A DNA stretch of 64,000 bases from Azomonas tarimensis (GCF_042648805.1 NZ_JBHRXZ010000016.1:281258-345257); one strand, 5' to 3'. Counted from the stretch's first letter, positions 26,537 to 36,500 are shown. Notes: generated by a model not told the origin, from the letters alone. Numbers and translations are program-made.

Positions 26537-27748
26537 ATGAGTTTGTTCGCTGCTGTTGAAATGGCGCCCAGGGATCCGATCCTGGGCCTCACCGAAGCCT
26601 TCAATGCCGATACCCGGCAGAACAAGGTCAACCTCGGCGTCGGCGTGTATTACAACGAAGAAGGTCGGATTCCCCTGTTGCGCGCGGTGGTCGAAGCGGA
26701 AAAAGCGCGACTGGCGGCCCAGGCTCCCCGCGGCTACCTCCCCATCGAAGGCATCGGCGCCTATGACGCCGCGGTACAGCGGTTGCTGTTCGGCAGCGAA
26801 TCGGCACTGATCACCGAGGGGCGCGTGGTGACGGCTCAGGCCCTGGGCGGTACGGGTGCGCTACGGGTCGGCGGCGACCTGCTCAAGCGCCTGCTGCCCG
26901 ACGCGGCAGTAGCGATCAGCAATCCGAGCTGGGAAAACCACCGTGCCCTGTTCGAATCGGCCGGCTTCCCGGTCCAGCAGTACCGTTATTACAATGCCGA
27001 GACCCATGGCATCGACCGCTCCGGCATGCTCGAGGACCTGCGCAACCTGCCTCCGCGCTCGATCATCATCCTTCACGCGTGCTGCCACAACCCGACCGGC
27101 GTCGACCTGAACGCCGATGACTGGCAGCAGATCATCGAGGTCCTCAAGGAGCGCGAGCACGTGCCCTTTGTCGATATCGCCTACCAGGGCTTCGGCGATG
27201 GTATCGAGCAGGACGCCCTGGCTGCCCGCCTGTTCGCCCAATCCGGGATGAGCTTTCTGGTCTCCAGCTCCTTCTCCAAATCCTTTTCCCTGTATGGGGA
27301 GCGGGTCGGCGCGCTGTCGCTGGTCACCCAGAGCCGTGACGAATCGGCGCGAGTGCTCTCGCAGCTCAAGCGAGTGATCCGCACCAATTACTCCAACCCG
27401 CCTACCCATGGCGCGACCATTGTCGCCAGCGTGCTCAACAGCACCGAGCTGCGCGGACTATGGGAAGCCGAGCTGGGCGAGATGCGCGATCGCATTCGCA
27501 TGATGCGTCAGGCCATGGTCGAACAGCTCGCCACCAAGGGTGCCCGCCGCGACTTCACCTTCGTCGCGCTGCAGCGCGGCATGTTCTCCTACTCGGGGCT
27601 GAACGTGGAGCAGGTCGAGCGGCTGCGCGTCGATCACGGCGTCTATGCCATCAGCACCGGGCGAATCTGCGCCGCAGCGTTGAACAGCCGCAATATCGGC
27701 CATGTGACCGACGCCATCGTGCAGGTGCTGGAGCAATGGCCGGACTGA
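26537..27748 (+). CDS. Aromatic/aspartate aminotransferase (class I, TyrB/AspC type)
   Basis: A 403-residue class I aminotransferase of subgroup Ialpha. It starts MSLFAAVEMAPRDPILGLTE. VNLGVGVYYNEEGRIPLL, LHACCHNPTGVDLNADDWQQ, VDIAYQGFGDG and the PLP-lysine region SSSFSKSFSLYGERVGAL are typical of TyrB/AspC. A late substrate-binding Arg lies in ISTGRICAAAL. It would move amino groups between aspartate or aromatic amino acids and 2-oxoglutarate. Its divergent position to uvrB matches the usual pseudomonad arrangement of an aromatic aminotransferase. The choice between TyrB-like and AspC-like specificity cannot be made from sequence alone. Confidence 0.92.
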   Translation: MSLFAAVEMAPRDPILGLTEAFNADTRQNKVNLGVGVYYNEEGRIPLLRAVVEAEKARLAAQAPRGYLPIEGIGAYDAAVQRLLFGSESALITEGRVVTAQALGGTGALRVGGDLLKRLLPDAAVAISNPSWENHRALFESAGFPVQQYRYYNAETHGIDRSGMLEDLRNLPPRSIIILHACCHNPTGVDLNADDWQQIIEVLKEREHVPFVDIAYQGFGDGIEQDALAARLFAQSGMSFLVSSSFSKSFSLYGERVGALSLVTQSRDESARVLSQLKRVIRTNYSNPPTHGATIVASVLNSTELRGLWEAELGEMRDRIRMMRQAMVEQLATKGARRDFTFVALQRGMFSYSGLNVEQVERLRVDHGVYAISTGRICAAALNSRNIGHVTDAIVQVLEQWPD

Positions 27749-27758
27749 TCGACAGGAC

Positions 27759-27786
27759 TTGACTATCGGTTAAGAATCAGTAGGAT
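27759..27786 (+). promoter_or_regulatory. Promoter of tRNA-Asn
   Basis: TTGACT at 27759-27764, a 16-base spacer and TAGGAT at 27781-27786 lie just before the tRNA, which starts 12 bases after the -10 box. The spacing and position fit a sigma-70 promoter for a stable RNA. Confidence 0.7.
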
Positions 27787-27798
27787 ACGCCTCGCTGT

Positions 27799-27874
27799 TC
27801 CGCGATAGCTCAGTCGGTAGAGCAAATGACTGTTAATCATTGGGTCCCTGGTTCGAGTCCAGGTCGCGGAGCCA
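27799..27874 (+). tRNA. tRNA-Asn (GTT)
   Basis: A 76-base tRNA. The acceptor stem TCCGCGA pairs with TCGCGGA, the D-arm has AGCTCAGTCGGTAGAGC, the anticodon loop CTGTTAA has anticodon GTT, the T-loop is TTCGAGT and an encoded CCA ends it. A promoter precedes it and a strong terminator follows six bases after CCA. Confidence 0.98.
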
Positions 27875-27880
27875 CATCGA

Positions 27881-27909
27881 AGGGTTACGTTCAGACGTAA
27901 CCCTTTTTT
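27881..27909 (+). terminator. Rho-independent terminator of tRNA-Asn
   Basis: A perfect 10-base stem (AGGGTTACGT / ACGTAACCCT) with a TCAG loop, followed by six T residues. It lies directly downstream of tRNA-Asn. Confidence 0.95.
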
Positions 27910-27940
27910 CGTGCTCGAGCGTTTGCCGCGGCCCGCGCAT

Positions 27941-28723
27941 TTAAGCCTCGAAGGCGGCCTCAAAGAGTGCAGGCAGTATCTCTCCAGCCCGCCCCGCCAG
28001 GGCAAAAGCCCGCGAAGAGCCTGGTGCCTCCGGCCGAGGGTTGATATGCGCGACCAGCGCCCCCGCCTGCAGCGCAATGGATGGTACCTGCGCAGCCGGG
28101 TAGACCACTCCGGACGTCCCGACCGAGAGCAGCACATCGCAGCTCGCTGCCGCCTCGAAGGCAGCCTGCAAGGCCCGTTCGGGAAGCGCCTCACCAAACC
28201 ACACCACTCCTGGCCGCACCGGACCACCACAGCGACCGCAGCGCGGCGGTTCCAGGCGCCTGCCCTGCTCCGGCTCGTCCGGACACCCCACCAACCCGGC
28301 AAACGGCGACGAGCAGTGGAAACAGCGCGGTGCGTGCAAACTGCCGTGCAGGTGAATCACCCCTGCGCTGCCGGCACGCTCATGCAGGTCGTCGACATTC
28401 TGGGTCACCAGCGTCAGCCTGGGCACCCGCCGCTCGAGCCGGGCAATGGCCTGGTGGGCCGGATTGGGCGCCGCCCGCAGAACCTGCATACGGCGCCATT
28501 CGTACCATCCCCAGACCAGCGCGGGGTCATTCTCGAACGCTTCGGGCGTGGCCAGTCGAGCGGCATCGAAGCGCTTCCACAAGCCCGTGAGCGCATCGCG
28601 AAAGGTCGGGATACCACTCTCCGCCGACACGCCCGCCCCGGTGAACACCACCAGATGCTGCGCATCGCGCAACCCCTGCACCAGCGTCGGCATCGAGTGC
28701 CGCAACGAGACAGCATCCATCAC
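27941..28723 (-). CDS. cobB: NAD-dependent protein deacylase (SIR2 family, class III type)
   Basis: A 260-residue sirtuin. The NAD site is VVFTGAGVSAESGIPTFRD, then LVTQNVDDLHERAG and the catalytic His in VIHLHGSLHA. Two Cys pairs (C-F-H-C and C-G-R-C) form the zinc site, followed by RPGVVWFGEALPE. A Tyr74-x-x-Arg77 pair in WYEWRRMQ matches the Y-x-x-R motif of class III (SIRT5/CobB) sirtuins that bind succinyl or malonyl groups, so desuccinylase activity is likely. The gene is alone, leftward. ATG 28720 is an equally good start. The name cobB is by type, not proven orthology. Confidence 0.9.
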   Translation of the reverse strand: MMDAVSLRHSMPTLVQGLRDAQHLVVFTGAGVSAESGIPTFRDALTGLWKRFDAARLATPEAFENDPALVWGWYEWRRMQVLRAAPNPAHQAIARLERRVPRLTLVTQNVDDLHERAGSAGVIHLHGSLHAPRCFHCSSPFAGLVGCPDEPEQGRRLEPPRCGRCGGPVRPGVVWFGEALPERALQAAFEAAASCDVLLSVGTSGVVYPAAQVPSIALQAGALVAHINPRPEAPGSSRAFALAGRAGEILPALFEAAFEA

Positions 28724-28751
28724 CTACTCCCCCGGCAGTACCGGAACGAAA

Positions 28752-28780
28752 ACGGGGAACCCTCTGGCTCCCCGTTTTTT
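28752..28780 (-). terminator. Terminator downstream of the FKBP gene
   Basis: A hairpin with 7-base arms ACGGGGA/TCCCCGT, extended by two pairs past a mismatch. It is flanked by A- and T-runs on both sides, so it can work in both directions. It lies about 20 bases beyond the stop of the leftward FKBP gene. Confidence 0.8.
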
Positions 28781-28798
28781 ACCACGACTGGCCAAGCC

Positions 28799-29566
28799 TC
28801 ACTCGGCGGGCAGGTCGCCAGCCGACTCTTCCACAGGTGCAGCCGAGCGCGACATGCCGTCGGCGTCTTTCACTTCAAGCAGCTCGATATCGAATACCAG
28901 CACCGAATTGGCCGGAATCGTGGGGCTCGGGCTCTGCTCGCCATAGGCCAGCTCGCTCGGCAGGTAGAACTTGTAGGTTTCACCCTCGCGCATCAGCTGC
29001 AGGCCTTCGACCCAGCCCTGAATGACACCACCCACAGGCAGATCAAGCGGCTGGCCACGCTCCAGCGAGCTATCGAACACGGTCCCGTCGATCAGCCGGC
29101 CTTCGTAGTGAACGGTGACGACGTTGTCGGGCGTCGGACGCTCGCCGGTCTCGGAGGACTCGACGATCTCGTACTGCAGGCCGGACTCGGTGACAGTCAC
29201 GCCTTCACGCTGGGCGTTTTCCGCAAGATAGGCTTCGCCGGCCTTGCGAGCCTCTTCATTGGCTTGCGCCATGCGCTCTTCGGCGCGGGTCTGCAGCGCA
29301 GTGAAGGCCTCCATCAGCTCGTCATCGGAGACGCGCTGCTCATTGTCGGCCAGTGCGTCTTCGATGCCCAGCGCGACAGCCTGGGGATCGAGATCTTCCA
29401 TGCCTTCCTGCGCCATGCTGCGCCCCATGTTCAGGCCGATCCCGTAGGACGCCTTCTGTGCCGGCGTATCCAGCTCGACATTGGCCTGAGGTTCGTCCTG
29501 GGTGTTGCAACCCGCCAGAACCAGACCCACCAGAGCCACCGCAGGGGCCCAACGTTGATTTCTCAT
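28799..29566 (-). CDS. FKBP-type peptidyl-prolyl cis-trans isomerase lipoprotein (FkpA/Mip-like)
   Basis: A 255-residue isomerase with a lipoprotein signal (lipobox LAGC, about residues 18-21). The N-terminal dimerisation part is helical (KASYGIGLNMGRSMAQEGME, FTALQTRAEERMAQANEEAR). The C-terminal FKBP domain has VTVHYEGRLIDGTVFDSSLE, VIQGWVEGLQLMREGETYKF and LAYGEQSPSPTIPANSVLVF. It should fold envelope proteins at proline bonds. A short acidic tail (APVEESAGDLPAE) follows the domain. It is monocistronic, with its own terminator. Confidence 0.93.
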   Translation of the reverse strand: MRNQRWAPAVALVGLVLAGCNTQDEPQANVELDTPAQKASYGIGLNMGRSMAQEGMEDLDPQAVALGIEDALADNEQRVSDDELMEAFTALQTRAEERMAQANEEARKAGEAYLAENAQREGVTVTESGLQYEIVESSETGERPTPDNVVTVHYEGRLIDGTVFDSSLERGQPLDLPVGGVIQGWVEGLQLMREGETYKFYLPSELAYGEQSPSPTIPANSVLVFDIELLEVKDADGMSRSAAPVEESAGDLPAE

Positions 29567-29936
29567 GCTGTTTCCTTATCGAAGCTTGAATGCAAAAGAG
29601 CGAGCCAGCTTAACAGGCGACCACAAAGGCTGGCTACCGCACGCCGGGCCGGTACGACCGGACAGGAACGTCGAGTGTTAAGAGCGTCAATTGGCGCATA
29701 GTTCCACAGCCGATCGACCATTCGACCGAAAACCCGAATGCCAGCCTAGTTGCCGCGACCGAGCCACTCCTCCAGCTTCGACAAGGCAATAGGTGACCAC
29801 ACGTCAATAACAAGAGCGTGGCGCAATGAACAACTTCCGTGCCTCGCAGCCCCAGCGGCATCGGCACGCCTGATAGTCGGAGTGCGCCACTGACCCAGAC
29901 CGCAGGCATCCAAGCCAAACCAGCAAATTGCGACCA
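29567..29936. other. Intergenic region between the FKBP gene and the tRNA terminator
   Basis: About 370 bases with no convincing gene. A 94-codon leftward frame at 29634-29918 has no ribosome-binding site and no recognisable sequence. The FKBP promoter should lie near 29570-29640; I saw no other signal. Confidence 0.4.
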
Positions 29937-29941
29937 ATAAA

Positions 29942-29968
29942 AAAGGGCAGCCAGATTGGCTACCCTTT
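29942..29968 (-). terminator. Rho-independent terminator of the tRNA-Val/tRNA-Asp unit
   Basis: A near-perfect 12-base stem (one mismatch) with a 3-base loop, followed on the minus strand by a T-run. A second 8-base hairpin (ACAGAGCC/GGCTCTGT) at 29975-29999 lies between it and the tRNA-Asp 3' end and may help trailer processing. Confidence 0.85.
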
Positions 29969-30004
29969 CTTGATACAGAGCCCTCAGTCCAGGCTCTGTG
30001 TATA

Positions 30005-30081
30005 TGGCGCAGCGGACGGGACTCGAACCCGCGACCCCCGGCGTGACAGGCCGGTATTCTAACCGACTGAACTACCGCTGC
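30005..30081 (-). tRNA. tRNA-Asp (GTC)
   Basis: A 77-base tRNA. The acceptor stem GCAGCGG pairs with CCGCTGC, the discriminator is G and CCA is encoded. The anticodon loop CTGTCAC has GTC and the T-arm has GGGTTCGAGTCCC. It is transcribed second after tRNA-Val, 14 bases apart. Confidence 0.98.
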
Positions 30082-30095
30082 GCATTACCACGAGA

Positions 30096-30171
30096 TGGTG
30101 GGTGATGACGGGATCGAACCGCCGACCCTCTGCTTGTAAGGCAGATGCTCTCCCAGCTGAGCTAATCACCC
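30096..30171 (-). tRNA. tRNA-Val (TAC)
   Basis: A 76-base tRNA. The acceptor stem GGGTGAT pairs with ATCACCC, the D-arm has AGCTCAGCTGGGAGAGC, the anticodon loop CTTACAA has TAC and CCA is encoded. It is the first gene of a two-tRNA unit with tRNA-Asp. Confidence 0.98.
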
Positions 30172-30192
30172 TTCACTCTCGAAGTGGTGCGC

Positions 30193-30221
30193 ATTCTAGA
30201 GAGGCATCCGAACCTTGGCAA
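30193..30221 (-). promoter_or_regulatory. Promoter of the tRNA-Val/tRNA-Asp unit
   Basis: On the minus strand, -35 TTGCCA (30216-30221), an exact 17-base spacer and -10 TAGAAT (30193-30198). The G/C-rich discriminator GCGCACC after the -10 box is typical of stringently controlled stable-RNA promoters. Confidence 0.88.
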
Positions 30222-30416
30222 CCCCCAATCGAAAAAAATTTATGAAATCTTCCAGACACTTAGCGACACTCGCTAAATTCGGGTCTAGCTGCGGCCTGAG
30301 GCATGGAAGACCAGCGCATGGCAGTCCGCTCGCCGTCGGCTATGTAGCGGCGGGGTTGGACAACCTTCTATAGAAAGGAATAATGCGCGCTTCGTTTTTC
30401 CGGAGTGCCTGTTCTC

Positions 30417-31337
30417 ATGTGGTTTCGCAACCTGCTCGTCTACCGTCTTACCCAGGACGTCCGTCTCGACCCCGAGACCCTGGAAACCGCACTGGCCAAC
30501 AAGCGCGCCCGCCCCTGCGCCAGCCAGGAACTGAGCACCTACGGCTTCGTTGCCCCCTTCGGCAAAGGCGAGGACGCCCCACTGGTGCACACCAGCGAAG
30601 GCTTCACGCTCATCGCCGCGCGCAAGGAAGAACGCATTCTGCCCGGCAGCGTGGTGCGTGACGCTGTGAAGGAAAAGGTCGACGAAATCGAAGCCGAACA
30701 GATGCGCAAGGTCTACAAGAAGGAGAAGGAGCAGATCAAGGATGAGATCCTCCAGGCCTTTCTACCCCGCGCCTTTATTCGCAAATCCGCCACGTTTGCA
30801 GCCATCGCGCCCTCGCTGGGCCTGATCCTGGTGGACAGCTCCAGCGCCAAGCGTGCCGAAGACCTGCTCTCCACCCTGCGCGAAGCCATCGGCTCGCTGC
30901 CTGTGCGCCCGCTTTCGGTGAAGGTAGCCCCCAGCGCCACGCTGACGGGCTGGGTGCAGGCGCAGCAGGCCAGCGAAGGCTTCTATGTGCTCGACGAATG
31001 CGAGCTGCGCGATACCCACGAGGATGGTGGCGTGGTGCGCTGCAAGCGCCAGGACCTGACTAGCGACGAGATTACCCAGCACCTCGGCGCGGGCAAGCAG
31101 GTCACCCAGCTGGCGCTCGCCTGGCAGGACAAGCTGTCGTTCGTGCTTGACGACAAATTGGTGATCAAGCGCCTGCGCTTCGAAGACCTGCTGCAGGATC
31201 AGGCCGAGCAGGATGGCGGCGAGGATGCCCTCGGCCAGATGGACGCCAGCTTCACCCTGATGATGATGACCTTCGCCGAGTTTCTCCCCGCACTGTTCGA
31301 GGCCCTGGGGGGCGAGGAAATCCCGCAGGGCATCTGA
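30417..31337 (+). CDS. rdgC: Recombination-associated protein RdgC
   Basis: A 306-residue RdgC, a ring-shaped DNA-binding protein that limits RecA access to duplex DNA and supports replication restart. The start MWFRNLLVYRLTQDVRLDPE is the standard family beginning, which fixes the ATG at 30417. Further signatures are CASQELSTYGFVAPFGKG, LKVAP-like VKVAPSATLTGWV, RCKRQDLTSDEITQHL and the C-terminal LMMMTFAEFLPALFEALGGE. It is a single gene, divergent from the tRNA unit and convergent with the MFS gene. Confidence 0.96.
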   Translation: MWFRNLLVYRLTQDVRLDPETLETALANKRARPCASQELSTYGFVAPFGKGEDAPLVHTSEGFTLIAARKEERILPGSVVRDAVKEKVDEIEAEQMRKVYKKEKEQIKDEILQAFLPRAFIRKSATFAAIAPSLGLILVDSSSAKRAEDLLSTLREAIGSLPVRPLSVKVAPSATLTGWVQAQQASEGFYVLDECELRDTHEDGGVVRCKRQDLTSDEITQHLGAGKQVTQLALAWQDKLSFVLDDKLVIKRLRFEDLLQDQAEQDGGEDALGQMDASFTLMMMTFAEFLPALFEALGGEEIPQGI

Positions 31338-31363
31338 CACCTCACGCGCCTCGCAGTTGGTGG

Positions 31364-32713
31364 CTACCGGCCGATCAGCCAACTGCGAAAGCGCAGCGAA
31401 AACTCGGGGACCGCCACGCACAGGTAAACTCCCATCGCCAGGTTCAGCAGTGCCACCAGCAGGAAAAACTGCGGGATGCCGAGTTGCAGCAAGGTCAGGC
31501 AGAGGATCGCCAGCACCGCCGAGCCAACCATGAACACGGCGTTGAGGATGTTCCCGGCGGCGATCACCCGGGACCGTTCCTGATCCTGCGTGCGAGACTG
31601 GATCAGGGCGTACAACGGGACGATGTAGAACCCGCCGAAGATACCCAGGCCCAGAATATCCCCCAACACCCACCAGGCCTTTGGCTCCGCCAGCAATTCC
31701 AGCCAGTCCCGGTCTGGCGTCGCGACCAGAACCGGCGAATGCCACCAGAGCAGCAGCCCGAAACAGGTCAGCCCAAGCAGCCCCAGAGGCACCAGCCCAG
31801 GCTCGATGCGCCGCCCCGACAGGCGCTCGCAAAGCAGTGATCCCAGCGCGATACCCACCGAGAAGATCGTCAGGATCAGCGTCACCACTGTCTCGTCGCC
31901 GCCCAGTACATCCCGTGAATAGAGCGGGATCTGCGTCAGATAGATCGCTCCGAGAAACCAGAACCAGGAATTTCCGATCAGCGCACGGGAGACCAGCGGC
32001 GTCTGCTGCCGCAGCCCCAGCCGCAGGATTCGCCAAGCGTTGGCCGGCAGGTGCCACTCCAGGCGCAGCGCCGCATAACCGGGTGACGCTTGTGGAATGA
32101 AGCGACTCGCCGCCAGCCCGGCCACGGCGACCGACACCACCGCCAGCGCGACCCAGGACGCATAGGCTTCGCGGGTCATCAGCAGACCGGCGAACAGCGT
32201 CCCACCAAGAATCGCGAGAAAGGTGCCGGTTTCTACCAGGGCGTTGCCGCCGAGCAGCTCCCTCGTCTCGAGATGCTGAGGCAGGATCGAGTACTTGACC
32301 GGGCCGAACAGCGCCGACTGTGTGCCCATGCAGAACAGCACCAGCAGCATCAGCGGCAGACTGCCCAGCAGCAGGGCGGCAGCGCCCACCAGCATGATCG
32401 ACACCTCCGCCACCTTGATCACGCGGATCAGACGATGCTTCGGATACTTCTCGCCCAGTTGGCCACCCAGCGCGGAGAACAGGAAGAACGGAAGGATAAA
32501 CAGCAAGGCACTGAGGTTGATCAGCAGGCTCGGATCGCCGCGAGTGCCAAGCTTGTAGAGGATGGCCAGGACCAGCGCCTGTTTGTAGACGTTGTCATTG
32601 AAGGCGCCGAGCAACTGGGTGATGAAGAACGGCAGAAAGCGTCTGCTACCAAGCAGGCCGAATTGCGAGTGGGTCACGTCAGCCTCTGGCTCATCGGGGG
32701 ACGAAGGCGTCAT
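31364..32713 (-). CDS. MFS transporter, LplT-like (lysophospholipid flippase type)
   Basis: A 449-residue membrane protein with about 12 hydrophobic helices. The N-terminal RFLPFFITQLLGAFNDNVYK, LGGQLGEKYPKHRLIRVIK, MGTQSALFGPVKYSILPQHL and GGNALVETGTFLAILGGT are strongly LplT-like. LplT moves lysophospholipids inward for re-acylation by the acyltransferase Aas. No aas gene or fused acyltransferase domain is present here, so the partner must lie elsewhere. The N-terminal 17 residues are hydrophilic. It faces rdgC tail to tail. Confidence 0.8.
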   Translation of the reverse strand: MTPSSPDEPEADVTHSQFGLLGSRRFLPFFITQLLGAFNDNVYKQALVLAILYKLGTRGDPSLLINLSALLFILPFFLFSALGGQLGEKYPKHRLIRVIKVAEVSIMLVGAAALLLGSLPLMLLVLFCMGTQSALFGPVKYSILPQHLETRELLGGNALVETGTFLAILGGTLFAGLLMTREAYASWVALAVVSVAVAGLAASRFIPQASPGYAALRLEWHLPANAWRILRLGLRQQTPLVSRALIGNSWFWFLGAIYLTQIPLYSRDVLGGDETVVTLILTIFSVGIALGSLLCERLSGRRIEPGLVPLGLLGLTCFGLLLWWHSPVLVATPDRDWLELLAEPKAWWVLGDILGLGIFGGFYIVPLYALIQSRTQDQERSRVIAAGNILNAVFMVGSAVLAILCLTLLQLGIPQFFLLVALLNLAMGVYLCVAVPEFSLRFRSWLIGR

Positions 32714-32746
32714 GGTACCGCAGCACCGCCCTTGCCCCCTCGCCTC

Positions 32747-33316
32747 CTAACCGAATCTTGCCTCCAGACCGCGTTTCACCTCCGGCCATTCGCTGTCGGT
32801 AATGCTGTACATCAAGGTGTCGTCCAGGCGCCCGTCACTGAGCCGCCGGTGGTTGCGCAACAAGCCTTCCTGGCGGGCACCCAGTTTCTCAATGGCGCGC
32901 CGGGTTCGCCCATTACTGGCCGCGGTCTTCAGCTGCACCCTGACCATATGCCAGCGCTCGAAAGCGTGCGTCAGCATCAGGTACTTGATCATGGTGTTGA
33001 GGCCCTGCCCATGCTGGGCCAGGTCCAGCCAGGTCCAGCCGATTTCCGCCGCGGGCAGGGCCGGGATAAAACTGCCGAAGCGAGTGGTGCCAACGATCCT
33101 GTCCGCCATTCGGACGGTAAAGGCCACCGCTTCACCGGCTTTCTGGTCGGCAAGCGCGGCACGATACCAGTCGGGCCGCAGCGGGCCGTTCATGTGTACC
33201 AGCACCTCATGGTTGTGCTGCGCCAGGTCCACCAACCAGGGGATGTCCGCCTCGACGAGAGGTAGCAGGCGCAAGGCGCCGCGCTGGAGTGTGACCGGCC
33301 CGGGCTTGAACATCAC
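32747..33316 (-). CDS. GNAT-family N-acetyltransferase (RimJ/RimL type)
   Basis: A 189-residue GNAT protein of the Acetyltransf_3 (RimJ/RimL) type: LLPLVEADIPWLVDLAQHNH, a beta-strand FTVRMADRIVGTTRFGSF, the acetyl-CoA loop in LAQHGQGLNTMIKYLMLTHA and the late VQLKTAASNGRTRRAIEKLG with the conserved N-x-x-(S/T)-x-x-x-x-E-K-x-G ending. It transfers an acetyl group from acetyl-CoA to an amine, probably of a protein or small molecule; the substrate is unknown. It lies 33 bases upstream of the MFS gene on the same strand. Confidence 0.87.
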   Translation of the reverse strand: MMFKPGPVTLQRGALRLLPLVEADIPWLVDLAQHNHEVLVHMNGPLRPDWYRAALADQKAGEAVAFTVRMADRIVGTTRFGSFIPALPAAEIGWTWLDLAQHGQGLNTMIKYLMLTHAFERWHMVRVQLKTAASNGRTRRAIEKLGARQEGLLRNHRRLSDGRLDDTLMYSITDSEWPEVKRGLEARFG

Positions 33317-33545
33317 TGTGTCTCCTCGAAGATCCTGTAGTTCAGAGCGCCGCGACGGCTAAAAGCGCCAGACGCTTGCGCATCGTCAAAGGCGGGGCGA
33401 ATCATGCGACCATGGTCGAACGAGACGCATGACGTCTGGTTTGCTGAGAAAATCCCGCTCCCATCGAGCTTACCGCGAAGCGCCCTGTCGCGCGCCCCTG
33501 GCCGCAGCGCTCGGCATTCGCGGCGCTGCTGTCTTCGGAGATCGC

Positions 33546-36500
33546 ATGACCCTGTCCAACGGGCTGATTGCCCTGGTCGCCCTGATCTACATGGCCGTCC
33601 TGTTCATGATCGCCTTCTTTGGCGACCGTCATGGCCAGAACATGTCCCCGCGCCTAAGAGCGACCGTCTACAGCCTCTCGCTGGCGGTCTACTGCACCAG
33701 TTGGACGTTCTTCGGCGCTGTCGGCCAGGCCGCCGACGAGCTCTGGTCCTTTTTGCCGATCTACCTGGGACCGATTCTCCTGCTGATGTTCGCGCCGCAT
33801 GTCCTGCAGAAGATGCTGGCCATCAGCAAGCGCGAGAACATCACCTCGATCGCCGATTTCATCGCCTCGCGCTACGGCAAGTCCCAGTTTCTCGCCGTGG
33901 TGGTCACCCTGATCTGCCTCGTGGCCGTATTGCCCTACATTGCCCTGCAGCTCAAGGGCATCGTGATCGGCGTGAACCTCCTTAGCGGCAATCACGCCGA
34001 CCTGGTCACCACCAAGTCGCTGGACACGGCGCTGATCGTCTCGGTGGTGCTGGCGCTGTTCATCATTCTGTTCGGCACGCGCAATCTCGATGTCACCGAG
34101 CACCACCGGGGGATGGTGCTGGCGATCGCCTTCGAGTCGCTGGTCAAACTGCTGGCGTTCCTGGCTATCGGCGCCTATGTGACCTTCGGCCTCTATGACG
34201 GCTTCCAGGATCTGGTCGACCAGGCCCGATCCACAGAAGCCATGACGGACTACTGGGAGACCACCATCAGTTGGCCCGGCATGATGGTGCAGATCGCCGT
34301 CTCGCTGATCGCCTTCACCTGCCTGCCTCGGCAGTTCCACGTGACCGTCGTGGAAAACATCGACATGCGGGACTTCCGCCTGGCGCGCTGGGTCTTCCCG
34401 CTGTACCTGGTCCTTGCCGCCATCTTCGTGGTGCCCATCGCTCTCGCAGGCCGCATGGTGCTTCCCACCGAAATCGCGCCGGACTCCTACGTCATCAGCC
34501 TGCCGCTGGCCCAGGAACACCCCTGGCTGGCAGTCCTGGCATTCATCGGTGGTGCTTCGGCGGCGACCGGCATGGTGATCGTCGCCAGCGTCGCGCTCTC
34601 GACCATGGTCTCCAACGACATCCTGCTGCCCTGGCTGCTGCGTCGGCAGAAGACCGACCGCCCCTTCGAGGCCTTCCGCTACTGGATGCTCTCGGTACGC
34701 CGCATCAGCATCCTGGTGATCCTGCTGATGGCCTATGTCAGCTACCGCCTGCTCGGCTCGACCGCCAGCCTGGCCACCATCGGCCAGATCGCCTTCGCCG
34801 CCATCGCCCAGCTGGCGCCTGCCATGGTCGGCGCGCTGTACTGGAAGCAAGCCAACCGACGTGGAGTCTTTGCCGGCCTCGCCGCCGGTGCGCTGATCTG
34901 GGCCTATACCCTGGTCCTGCCACTGGTGGCGGGAGTGCTGGGCTGGCCCCTGGAGATCTTTCCTGCGCTGGAATGGCTGCGCAGCAACCCGACCGGCCTG
35001 GATATCGACCCGCTCACCCTGGGCATGGTGCTGTCACTGGTAGGTAACTCCACGCTGTTCTTCTGGGTCTCGGTGATGACCCGCTCGCGGTTTTCCGAGC
35101 ATTGGCAGGCGAGCCGCTTCGTCGGCCAGCAGATCAACGCGCAACCGGGCGTCCGGCGCCTGCTGGCCGTCCAGGTGGAAGACCTGCTCAGCCTGGCCTC
35201 GCGTTTCGTCGGCGCCGAACGGGCGCAACAGAGCTTCCAGCATTTCGCCCGACGCACCGGCCAGCCGCTGTCGCTGAAACAGCCCGCCGATACCCGCTGG
35301 ATCGCCCACACCGAACGGCTGCTGGCGGGGGTCCTGGGGGCGTCCTCGACCCGCGCGGTGGTCAAGGCGGTGCTGGAAGGACGCGACATGGAGGTCGAGG
35401 ACGTGGTGCGCATCGTCGGCGAGGCCTCCGAGGTGCTGGAGTTCAACCGTGCACTGTTGCAGGGCGCGATCGAGAACATCACCCAGGGCATCAGCGTGGT
35501 CGACCAGTCGCTGCGCCTGGTGGCCTGGAACCGGCGCTATCTGGAGATGTTCGAGTACCCCGAGGGGCTGGTGTACATCGGCCGCCCGATCGCCGACATC
35601 ATCCGCTTCAATGCCGAACGTGGCCTCTGCGGCGAGGGCGACCCCGACGCCCACGTCGCCCGCCGGCTGTACTGGATGCGCCAGGGCACCGCGCACACAT
35701 CCGAACGCACCTTCCCGAACGGCCGGGTGGTCGAGCTCATCGGCAATCCCATGCCGGGCGGCGGCTTTGTCATGAGTTTCAGCGACATCACCGCCTTCCG
35801 CCGGGCGGAGAAGGGACTGAAAGACGCCAACGAAGGGCTCGAACAGCGCGTCGAGGAGCGGACCCGCGAGCTGTCCGAGCTGAACCAGGAGTTAAGCGAA
35901 GCCAAGAGCGTGGCCGAAAGTGCCAATGCGTCCAAGACCCGCTTTCTCGCGGCAGTCAGCCACGACCTGATGCAGCCGCTGAACGCTGCCCGACTGTTCT
36001 CCGCCTCGCTGTCGCACCAGAAGGACGCCCTCCCCGTAGAGGCGCGCGACCTGGTCCGACACCTGGACAGCTCCCTGCGCTCGGCCGAAGACCTGATCTC
36101 CGACCTGCTGGACATCTCGCGCCTGGAAAGCGGCCGAATCACCCCTGACCGCAGCGGCTTCCCGGTCGCAACCCTGTACGACACCCTGCGCACCGAGTTC
36201 TCGGTACTGGCCCAGGAAGACGGCATCGACTTTCGCGTGCACGGCAGCGGGCTGCGCATCGACAGCGACATCAAGTTGCTGCGCCGGGTCCTGCAGAACT
36301 TCCTGACCAATGCCTTCCGCTATGCCAAGGGTCGTGTGGTGCTCGGCGTGCGGCGCCAGGGCGACAGCCTCAGGCTGGAAGTGTGGGACCGCGGACCGGG
36401 TATCCCGGCAGACAAGCTGAGCGTGATTTTCGAGGAATTCAAACGCCTGGACAGCCATCAGACCCGAGCCGAAAAAGGACTAGGGCTGGGCCTGGCAATC

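Noticed and set aside
29634..29918. A 94-codon leftward frame between the FKBP gene and the tRNA genes
   Set aside because: No ribosome-binding site and no recognisable sequence; the stretch is more simply intergenic.
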